From positions 1-33,820 of the forward strand of contig JABMQW010000158.1 in NCBI GenBank assembly GCA_013203115.1: a stretch of DNA of 33,820 nt, in the 5' to 3' direction. The notes under the pieces are model-generated. The model saw nothing but the letters and a program-made list of their open reading frames with translations, did no database searches and was not told the origin of the DNA. Source of the stretch: Fidelibacterota bacterium. GTDB lineage: Bacteria; Fidelibacterota; Marinisomatia; Marinisomatales; TCS56. The translations under genes were made by a program, and so were the position numbers. Below, piece by piece: positions 8,035 through 15,163 of this stretch (positions are counted from its first letter, which is position 1; each line of letters starts with the position of its first letter).

Positions 8035-10235
8035 TCTCGTACTGTCCTTTCTATGTAATCAATTCCAGTTATTCTGGTAATTCTCTTTTTCACTCGTTCA
8101 AGTTGTTTGATATCACGGACCTGAACAACAAAAAAGGCCGTGACAATATTATCTTTCGTTCGCAAATCAACACTGGAGATGTTAATCTCTTCCGCGGAGA
8201 TTGCCTCTGAAATTTCTCTTAAAATGCCTGATCTGTCCTGACTGACCACTTTAATCCTGACACTGTAGGTATCATTTTTCTTCACATCCCATTCTACCGG
8301 AATAATACGATCGGAATCATCATCAAGCAGCGGTAAGCTGGCACAATCAGCCCGATGTAAAGTAATTCCCCTTCCGCGGGTGACAAATCCTACTATATCA
8401 TCGCCAGGAATGGGATTACAGCAGCGACCGAACGAGACCAGGATATTGGAAATCCCCTGCAATTTGACGCCCCGGGCGGATCCTCGGGCCAATCTGAGGA
8501 AACTTTCGTCATCGGAGAATTTATCATCTTCAATAATTACTTTTGTTTCTTCAGCCGGAAACAACTTTTTTAATATATCCCGAATCATTAAAGAACCGTC
8601 CCCAATGGCGGCAATCAGGTCATTGCGTGTTTTATATCCTAAAATACCGAAAGCTTCTTGAATTTTTTTGCTTAGATCAAGTCGTTTTAGCCGTCGCAGG
8701 GTTTTCTCAAGAATTTCATTACCCAGTTTAACAGATTCGGCATAGCGGAGCTTGCGTAAATATCGATTAATATTATTTCGCGCTTTAGATGTTATAGCAA
8801 AACGCAACCAACCATAGTGGGGACTTTGATTCTGACTCGTAATAATCTCTACCGTATCACCATTTTTCAGCACACTATTCAAAGGAGCAATATTTCTATT
8901 TACTTTGGCACCCATACAGTGCAAACCAATTTCGGTATGTACTTGAAAAGCAAAATCTACCGGAGTAGCTTTGGCCGGTAACTGGATCAAGTCACCTGCC
9001 GGTGTTAGTACAAAAATTATATCATTAAACAGGTCAATCTTCAGTAGATGCATAAATTCGCTGGGGTCAGCCGATTCACTTTGTAAAATATCAACCAGTT
9101 CACGCAACCATTTCATATGTGAATCAATCTCAGTCTGATAATTTCCACCCTCCTTGTAACGCCAATGTGCTGCCACACCGATCTCCGCTGTCTGCTCCAT
9201 TGAATGGGTCCTGATCTGAATTTCAACTTTACGGCCACGGGGACCAACAACGGTAGTATGGATTGACTGATAGGCATTCAGTTTGGGACTGGCAACGAAA
9301 TCCTTGAATCGTTCAGGAATTGGTGTAAACAATTGATGAACAATACCCATCGCCAGATAACATTGATCGGTCGTATCAACTACGACTCGAATCGCAATAA
9401 TATCAAATATTTCTTCAAATTCTTTTCCCCGATTAATCATTTTTTTATAGATCGATGCATGGGATTTTGGTCTACCATATATTTTGACTTTTATATCATG
9501 CTTGCTCAATTCATCTTTAATCGGCCTCGAAAATTCCCTGATATATCTGGTCCGTTCCTTGTATGTGGTTTTCAGCTTAACATCAATTTCTTTAAACATC
9601 TCCGGATTCAGCGTACTGAATACCAGATCATCCAGTTGCCATTTGACGGCTGCCATACCCAGCCGATGTGCGAGGGGCGCATATATATCACGTGTTTCAA
9701 TCGCGATCCGACGCTGTTTCACATCGGAAAGATGCCGAATTGTCTGCATGTTATGTAAACGATCAGCAAACTTGATAATAATTACCCGCAGATCACGGGC
9801 AACAGAAAGGAGCATTTTCATGATATTTCCAGTCTGTTGTTCTTTACGACTGGAAAATTTGATATCCCCCAATTTAGTGACGCCGTCCACCAGACGGGCT
9901 AAATCGCTACCAAATTTCTCCTCTATTTCTTCCAGTGTAACCTCGGTATCTTCAACCGTATCATGTAAAAGACCGCCCATGACGGTAATATGGTCCATAT
10001 TCCAGGATGCCAGAATTTTTGCCACTGCCAAACAATGATCAAAATAGGGTCGTCCGGACTTACGTTTTTGATCCTCATGGTAATGATTACTGAAATAATA
10101 AGCCTTCCATAATGTTTTCTTTATGACCTCTTCTTCTTCAACATCGGTGAGATTCAACCTTTTGAATAAATCCAAAAACGGTCGGGGATATTCACCGATC
10201 AATTGGGGAGCGAATCTGGTCAGCGGATCTTGCAT
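8031..10235 (-). CDS. rel: Bifunctional (p)ppGpp synthetase/hydrolase, Rel/SpoT family
   Basis: This long RSH enzyme (734 residues) makes and degrades the alarmone (p)ppGpp. The hydrolase HD domain looks intact, with His67, His91-Asp92 and the HDTVEDT motif. The synthetase domain shows YGRPKSHASIYKKM and the substrate loop KLNAYQSIHTTVVG. The charge-switch motif reads RGKE (269-272), the basic form typical of bifunctional enzymes but with Glu instead of the usual Asp. A TGS domain follows at about 400-460 (DLIQLPAKATPVDFAFQVH), then a conserved-cysteine region near FGRCCNPIPGDDIVGF and a C-terminal ACT domain (about 655-730). The ATG overlaps the dnaB stop by one base (TAATG). Confidence 0.95.
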   Translation of the reverse strand: MQDPLTRFAPQLIGEYPRPFLDLFKRLNLTDVEEEEVIKKTLWKAYYFSNHYHEDQKRKSGRPYFDHCLAVAKILASWNMDHITVMGGLLHDTVEDTEVTLEEIEEKFGSDLARLVDGVTKLGDIKFSSRKEQQTGNIMKMLLSVARDLRVIIIKFADRLHNMQTIRHLSDVKQRRIAIETRDIYAPLAHRLGMAAVKWQLDDLVFSTLNPEMFKEIDVKLKTTYKERTRYIREFSRPIKDELSKHDIKVKIYGRPKSHASIYKKMINRGKEFEEIFDIIAIRVVVDTTDQCYLAMGIVHQLFTPIPERFKDFVASPKLNAYQSIHTTVVGPRGRKVEIQIRTHSMEQTAEIGVAAHWRYKEGGNYQTEIDSHMKWLRELVDILQSESADPSEFMHLLKIDLFNDIIFVLTPAGDLIQLPAKATPVDFAFQVHTEIGLHCMGAKVNRNIAPLNSVLKNGDTVEIITSQNQSPHYGWLRFAITSKARNNINRYLRKLRYAESVKLGNEILEKTLRRLKRLDLSKKIQEAFGILGYKTRNDLIAAIGDGSLMIRDILKKLFPAEETKVIIEDDKFSDDESFLRLARGSARGVKLQGISNILVSFGRCCNPIPGDDIVGFVTRGRGITLHRADCASLPLLDDDSDRIIPVEWDVKKNDTYSVRIKVVSQDRSGILREISEAISAEEINISSVDLRTKDNIVTAFFVVQVRDIKQLERVKKRITRITGIDYIERTVRE

Positions 10236-11605
10236 TAAAACGGAACTTCCGATTCCATATCTGCAAAAGCTGACAAGTTTTCAAAACGGGCATAACGATC
10301 AATAAAGGTCACATTTTTCGTACCTGTGGGGCCATTACGCTGCTTGGCTACAATAATTTGAGCCTTCCCCCGGTCCTCTTCATCGTTCGAATAGATGTAC
10401 GGTCTAAACAGGAAAATAACCAGGTCAGCATCCTGCTCGATAGCACCACTTTCACGTAAATCGGAAAGTAATGGATGGTGATCACTGCGATTTTCCACTG
10501 CCCTTGAAAGTTGAGACAGGGCAATTACCGGAATTTCAAGTTCCTTAGCTAATGCTTTCATTGACCGTGAAATAACTGATATCTCCTGTTGCCGGCTATC
10601 CAAACCTTTTGGACCTGCCATCAATTGAAGATAATCTATCATGATTACGCCGACCTTTTTCTCGGCACACAAACGTCGTGCTTTTGCACGCAACTCCAAG
10701 ACACTGATTCCAGGCGTATCATCCAGCATGATAGGAGCTTCAGCTAAGTTACCAACTGCAATACTGAGATTTTGCCACTGTGCTTTGGGTAATTTACCGG
10801 TTCGCACGAGATGACTGTCAACCCGAGCTTCAGCAGTTAATAATCTCAATGCCAGTTGGTGATTGGCCATTTCCAGGCTGAATATACCTACCGATGTATT
10901 ATGATCAACCGCGGCGTTGCGGGCTATGGTCAAGGCCAGCGATGTTTTACCCATCCCCGGTCGCCCGGCAATGATAATCAGTTCACCAGGTTGAAAACCT
11001 GAAGTGATCTCATCAAGATCAACCAGTCCTGATGGTACACCAGTGACCGATCCTGGCTGGGCATGAATCTTATCAAGACGCTCGAACGCTTCATGCAAGA
11101 TTGGTTCAATTTGTTTAAAACCACCCCGTAAGCGCTTCTGAGAAATATTAAATATGGCTTGTTCTGCCTGGTCTAAAATCTCATCGACATCCTGACTGTC
11201 ATCGTAGGCTTCTTTCGCCAAATCATGTGAGATTAGAATCAAACGGCGCAATAGTGCTTTTTCCAAAACTATCTTAGAATAAAGCTCAACATTGGCAACG
11301 GTCGGAACACTTTCCACCAATCCAGTAATATAATATGCTCCTCCAACGGCTTCCAGTTGCTTGTTTTTCTTTAATCGGTCAACCAGCGATACTGTATCTA
11401 TCGGTTCACCACCGTCAAATAATTCAATCATACAGCGAAAAATTTGAATATGATCCTCTTTGTAAAAATGATCATACTCCAACCATTGGATTACTTTGCT
11501 GACTGCTTCCCTACTGGTTAGCATTGATCCCAAGACGGCCTGTTCGGCCTCCATGGAATGTGGTTGTACATTTAAACGAACGCCCTGTTCTAATCTCTCT
11601 GCCAT
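10235..11605 (-). CDS. dnaB: Replicative DNA helicase
   Basis: DnaB is the hexameric 5'-3' helicase that unwinds DNA at the replication fork and recruits primase. At 456 residues it has normal length. The N-terminal helical domain begins after a short lead with PHSMEAEQAVLGSML. The RecA-type domain carries Walker A GRPGMGKTS with Lys220, Walker B in VIMIDYLQLM, and the DRESGAIEQDADLV(I)F(L)FR arginine-finger/H4 region. No intein interrupts it. It lies between uracil-DNA glycosylase (one base gap) and rel (one base overlap), an unusual place for it. Confidence 0.96.
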   Translation of the reverse strand: MAERLEQGVRLNVQPHSMEAEQAVLGSMLTSREAVSKVIQWLEYDHFYKEDHIQIFRCMIELFDGGEPIDTVSLVDRLKKNKQLEAVGGAYYITGLVESVPTVANVELYSKIVLEKALLRRLILISHDLAKEAYDDSQDVDEILDQAEQAIFNISQKRLRGGFKQIEPILHEAFERLDKIHAQPGSVTGVPSGLVDLDEITSGFQPGELIIIAGRPGMGKTSLALTIARNAAVDHNTSVGIFSLEMANHQLALRLLTAEARVDSHLVRTGKLPKAQWQNLSIAVGNLAEAPIMLDDTPGISVLELRAKARRLCAEKKVGVIMIDYLQLMAGPKGLDSRQQEISVISRSMKALAKELEIPVIALSQLSRAVENRSDHHPLLSDLRESGAIEQDADLVIFLFRPYIYSNDEEDRGKAQIIVAKQRNGPTGTKNVTFIDRYARFENLSAFADMESEVPF

Positions 11606-11606
11606 G

Positions 11607-12284
11607 TTAACCTTCTGTACTCAAAATACTTCGGATCCATTTAAAATCTTCCCATGTCGGACGCTTAAACCGGTCACTTCGCAGGAGTGCTGCCGGATGA
11701 TAAGTCGCAATCAGTTTGGTACCATAATAATCATGCTGCTTATTGCGCAAATCCTTCAAGGCAATATTAGAATCCAATTTTAATAGTGTTTTTGCTGCTA
11801 CGCGACCCAACGCTACAATCAGTTTTGGTTTAATCAAATCCAGTTGTCGGATTAAATATGGTTCACATTGCTCAACTTCCGAAGCCAGTGGATCACGATT
11901 GTTGGGAGGGCGGCATTTTAGGACATTACAGATATAAACATTATTGTTCCGACTGAGATTAATAGAAGCCAGGATTTTATCGAGCAGTCTACCTGCTCTT
12001 CCTACGAAAGGTACACCTTGAGCATCTTCATCTGCGCCAGGCGCTTCACCAACGCAGACCAGGTCCGCATTAGGATCCCCCACACCAAAAACAAAATTAG
12101 TGCGGCGTTCTCCCAAAGAACAGCGAGTGCAATCGTGGATGCTTTCTTCAAATTCCGTAAGTGATTCGGAGCCCACAATCACATCAGGCTGTACCGGTTC
12201 AAATGATACATATATTTCATCACCAAACAGTTGCCGGTTTTGTCGAAGATATCGCTCGACTACATTACCGTTATTTGAGGTCAT
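11607..12284 (-). CDS. Family 4 (thermostable-type) uracil-DNA glycosylase, iron-sulfur
   Basis: This enzyme removes uracil from DNA to start base-excision repair. Of its 225 residues, the first 45 or so are a weakly conserved polar lead. Four cysteines fit the 4Fe-4S pattern of family 4: C52-x2-C55 (CTRCSLG) and C124 with C140 fifteen residues apart (LKCRPPNNRDP...EQC). The active-site motif GEAPGADEDAQGVPFVGRAG and the DNA-contacting TYHPAALLR loop are both present. It starts with ATG three bases after rpoZ's neighbour boundary and runs directly into dnaB. It is unrelated in sequence to the E. coli Ung type. Confidence 0.92.
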   Translation of the reverse strand: MTSNNGNVVERYLRQNRQLFGDEIYVSFEPVQPDVIVGSESLTEFEESIHDCTRCSLGERRTNFVFGVGDPNADLVCVGEAPGADEDAQGVPFVGRAGRLLDKILASINLSRNNNVYICNVLKCRPPNNRDPLASEVEQCEPYLIRQLDLIKPKLIVALGRVAAKTLLKLDSNIALKDLRNKQHDYYGTKLIATYHPAALLRSDRFKRPTWEDFKWIRSILSTEG

Positions 12285-12287
12285 TGT

Positions 12288-12578
12288 TTAGAAATCAGAT
12301 GGTTTTTCGTCAGAAATATTTCTCCAGGATAGATCCCCTACCATGAATTCATTAATTGCCACAGTAGTTGGTTTTTCCTGTTCCTCATAGGTCGGGTCTT
12401 CCTCTTCAACCATAAAATCCATACTGTCGCTGTTGAATTCCTCCATATCATCCAGCATCTTCTCGGCCATCCTATTCTGAGAAATCTGCCGGGCACGCTG
12501 GCTCATGATTGCAACAGCCTCGTAAACATCGGCGGTTTGTTTTTCCATCTGTCTAATTGAAATCGGCTCTACTGCCAT
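12288..12578 (-). CDS. rpoZ: RNA polymerase omega subunit
   Basis: This small 96-residue protein has the omega core pattern, with YEAVAIMSQRARQI (about residues 19-32) as the conserved helix. An acidic region and a C-terminal tail (AINEFMVGDLSWRN) follow, as in Bacteroidetes-type omega. Omega helps assemble RNA polymerase and, in proteobacteria, forms part of a ppGpp-binding site. AAAGGAG seven bases upstream gives a clear ribosome-binding site. It follows gmk by 14 bases and precedes the glycosylase by three, matching the widespread gmk-rpoZ pair. Confidence 0.85.
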   Translation of the reverse strand: MAVEPISIRQMEKQTADVYEAVAIMSQRARQISQNRMAEKMLDDMEEFNSDSMDFMVEEEDPTYEEQEKPTTVAINEFMVGDLSWRNISDEKPSDF

Positions 12579-12592
12579 AATAACTCCTTTTT

Positions 12593-13138
12593 CTATAATA
12601 TTATTTTTATTAATTCTTGCGTAGCACGGTCAATGTCATCATTAATAATGCTGTAGTCAAAGCGATCCTTATATGTCATTTCGATCGCTATACGTTCCAA
12701 TCTCTTCTTGATTCTAACATCATCGTCTGTTCCACGGTTTTTCAATCGCTTAGTAAGTGTGTCTATATCCGGTGGCATAATAAAAACTGTTATGGTATTA
12801 TCAGGATACAATTGTTTGAGTGCCACAGCCCCTTTCACATCAACTTCAAACAACATCTTCTGATTAGCTGCTATAGTGTCTTCAAGAATTATTTTAGGAG
12901 TACCATAATAATATCCGTGGACTTCCTCAAACTCTGCAAATTCAGCAGCAGCAATCATGGTCTTGAATTTTTCATCAGATATAAAAATATAATCCACTCC
13001 ATCTGTCTCGATTGAACGTTTTGGACGAGTCGTGTAAGATAATGAAAATTTTATCCCCGGGATGCGGCGTTGTAATTCACGGCAGATAGTGGTTTTACCA
13101 GCTCCTGAAGGTGCTGATATGGCAATGAAATTTTTCAT
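12593..13138 (-). CDS. gmk: Guanylate kinase
   Basis: Gmk phosphorylates GMP (and dGMP) to the diphosphate with ATP in the cytosol. At 181 residues it is slightly short for the family (about 190-205). The P-loop SAPSGAGKTT begins at residue 8. The GMP-binding stretch FSLSYTTRPKRS...DGVDYIF and the YGTP motif are present, followed by VDVKGA and the lid region KKRLERI. It overlaps the yicC stop by four bases (ATGA). Guanylate kinase is a reported direct (p)ppGpp target in some bacteria, which is notable beside rel and rpoZ. Confidence 0.95.
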   Translation of the reverse strand: MKNFIAISAPSGAGKTTICRELQRRIPGIKFSLSYTTRPKRSIETDGVDYIFISDEKFKTMIAAAEFAEFEEVHGYYYGTPKIILEDTIAANQKMLFEVDVKGAVALKQLYPDNTITVFIMPPDIDTLTKRLKNRGTDDDVRIKKRLERIAIEMTYKDRFDYSIINDDIDRATQELIKIIL

Positions 13139-13998
13139 AATACGTTCTGTACTTGTTCACGCATTTTCTCAACCTGGTCTTTCATATCGATCACAAGCTT
13201 TGTAACAGCAGGTTGGTTTGATTTAGACCCGATTGTGTTAATTTCCCTACCAATTTCCTGGAGTATAAAATTAAATCTTTTACCCACCGGTTCATTAACT
13301 TCCAACAGCGATTGGAACTGCTCAAAATGGCTACGGCATCTTGTGATTTCTTCGGAAATATCATATTTATCTGCTAAGATTGCAATTTCTTGATAAATAC
13401 GGTTTTCATCCAGTTTCAGATTGCCTAGTAAATCTTTGAGTCGTGCTTCCAACTGTTCTTTGCGGTTAACCGTCGAATTTATACTGATGATTTCAATCTC
13501 AGTAACCAAATTCTCCAATGATTGCAGTCTCTCAACCATGTCATTTTGAAGCGCTTGCCCCTCTTTAACTCGCATGGATTGAACCTGTTTCAAGGCTTTA
13601 TCCAGAGCTATAAGTATTACATGATTGCTCGATTCTTTTATATCTGTCTCAGTGAACAGATCAGCCCCGGTAGCGATATCACTAAATTCAATATGGCGAC
13701 CGTATTCGCGTTGAATATCTGATAATATTTTGTCTATAGCCTCAAATCTTTCCTTATTAAATACCGGCTGCGAAGTCTTTCCTGCTTCATCCTCCATGGC
13801 CAGAGTCATACTGACACTACCGCGCGTAAGGCTGGTGCGTAATCGCTCCCTAATTTTCAGCTCAAGCTCGGATGATAATTCAAGTCCCCGGAGTTTTACC
13901 TCTAAGTAGCGCGAATTAAGCACTTTAATTTCTGCCGTCACCATGTCTTCCAAGGACTGGGCGCTGCCTCTTCCATAGCCTGTCATACTGATTATCAT
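13135..13998 (-). CDS. yicC: YicC/YloC family endoribonuclease
   Basis: This 287-residue protein starts with the family hallmark MTGYGRG. It ends in the conserved C-terminal block (FILQEIGREINTIGSKSNQ and VIDMKDQVEKMREQVQNVL). YicC proteins are reported to be single-strand endoribonucleases involved in stationary-phase survival and small-RNA turnover. An acidic coiled-coil-like middle covers about residues 120-200. Of the two nearby ATG codons, 13998 gives the MIISMTGYGR form usual in the family. It is the first gene of the gmk-rpoZ string. An AT-rich dyad with a TATAAT box lies 40-60 bases upstream. Confidence 0.9.
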   Translation of the reverse strand: MIISMTGYGRGSAQSLEDMVTAEIKVLNSRYLEVKLRGLELSSELELKIRERLRTSLTRGSVSMTLAMEDEAGKTSQPVFNKERFEAIDKILSDIQREYGRHIEFSDIATGADLFTETDIKESSNHVILIALDKALKQVQSMRVKEGQALQNDMVERLQSLENLVTEIEIISINSTVNRKEQLEARLKDLLGNLKLDENRIYQEIAILADKYDISEEITRCRSHFEQFQSLLEVNEPVGKRFNFILQEIGREINTIGSKSNQPAVTKLVIDMKDQVEKMREQVQNVL

Positions 13999-14036
13999 AA
14001 TTTCAATTCTAATTCAACCTTAAAGTTTACAAGTAA

Positions 14037-14057
14037 ATTATATTGTATCCAATATAA
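14037..14057 (-). promoter_or_regulatory. Candidate -10 box within a perfect AT-rich dyad upstream of yicC
   Basis: A perfect eight-base inverted repeat, TTATATTG/CAATATAA with a TATC loop, spans 14038-14057. On the minus strand its downstream arm runs into TATAAT (14042-14037), which would place a start about 30 bases upstream of yicC. No good -35 box was found. It may be an operator overlapping a promoter, or chance in A+T-rich sequence. Confidence 0.3.
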
Positions 14058-14089
14058 CTGACTGATTTATTAAATGGTTATCCGGGCAA

Positions 14090-15163
14090 TTAAAAAGTCC
14101 TGCCGATCTGCATCAGCCAGGCTGGATCTACAGTGAAAGTCAGGTAATGACTTGACCCCAGTTGAGAGCTCCGCGGTTCCATCCGGTAGGCATAGTCAAA
14201 ACCAAATTTTTCCCACACTAAACCGATCCCGGCGGAAGATAAACCGATATCATCACGGCCGAATTTCAATTGGAATTTATCCTTAAATATTAATTCCATG
14301 CCATAACTCAGAGTAATTGCCGAGGTGCCGAGCTTGAATTGTTTATCCACCGATTGATCAGCGGACAGACGGGCATCACCGTATAGTCGAATTGAAAGTG
14401 ACCGGGCAGCCCAATCTCGACCCTGCGACAGACCTACCTGAAGTGACGGCGCCGTTCGTTCGACTGTTCCCGAGTCCCAGATCATCCATGATGACAAAAT
14501 GTCGTGAATAACCATGCCAACCTGGGCGCCCGGCCACAAAGCACGGATGATCCCAGCCTCAATACCGAATCCATTGCCCTGATAATCCCCCAGTCGATGA
14601 TGCAATCCCTTCAAAGCAAGCCCGAATGTATTACGTTTCCACCTCCAGGCCGTGCTAAGTTGGAATCCCAATTGACGTTGATTGAAAAAACTCAATTGAT
14701 CTTCATTTAGCCGCTCGCCCTCATCCAGAATACCATTGTCCTCTCCCGGATCTCCCGTTCCGGGTAAACCATCAGCACCCCAATCTAAAAGCAACCCAAT
14801 GGTATTGGGAATATGATTTACGCTTTCTTGTAATAGTACGATTCCAACCGGTAATCGATCCAAAAGCGGCAGTTCAAAGGCCAGCAAATCACTGTTGATA
14901 ATTCCGGCAAAACGATTTTGATGAGTATAAGATATCCGGTTATACTCCTTAATTCCAATCAAAGCCGGATTTCCCACATTAGCAACACCCGCAGTACCAG
15001 TTACCCGGGCACCTCCCAAGGCAATCGTATGGGCATCAGCAACATTCCGAAAAGACTGCCAGCCGTTACGTACCCAGAAGGTTTCGGCTGATACAATGCC
15101 TGGTATCATTATCAAAAGATAAAATAGGCTACTAATGAATAGTGATCTGGTCTTATAACCCAT
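14090..15163 (-). CDS. PorV/PorQ-like outer-membrane beta-barrel protein
   Basis: This 357-residue exported protein has a signal peptide (about residues 5-26, ending VSA). The mature start (FRNVADAHTIALGGARVTGTAGVANVGNPALIG) is the N-terminal pattern of the PorV/PorQ (UPF0164) family of FadL-like barrels. The remainder alternates polar and aromatic residues as outer-membrane strands do, and ends with an aromatic-rich strand and a terminal Phe (MQIGRTF), fitting BAM recognition. A loop near residues 130-155 is rich in Asp/Gly/Glu and may bind calcium. Its start overlaps the mutS end by 11 bases. The family is associated with lipid transport or type IX secretion in Bacteroidetes; its role here is unknown. 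Confidence 0.72.
   Translation of the reverse strand: MGYKTRSLFISSLFYLLIMIPGIVSAETFWVRNGWQSFRNVADAHTIALGGARVTGTAGVANVGNPALIGIKEYNRISYTHQNRFAGIINSDLLAFELPLLDRLPVGIVLLQESVNHIPNTIGLLLDWGADGLPGTGDPGEDNGILDEGERLNEDQLSFFNQRQLGFQLSTAWRWKRNTFGLALKGLHHRLGDYQGNGFGIEAGIIRALWPGAQVGMVIHDILSSWMIWDSGTVERTAPSLQVGLSQGRDWAARSLSIRLYGDARLSADQSVDKQFKLGTSAITLSYGMELIFKDKFQLKFGRDDIGLSSAGIGLVWEKFGFDYAYRMEPRSSQLGSSHYLTFTVDPAWLMQIGRTF

Noticed and set aside
9484-10038. 184-codon plus-strand open frame inside rel
   Set aside because: It is entirely antisense to the strongly conserved HD and synthetase domains and is Ser/Arg/Ile-rich, as shadow frames are.
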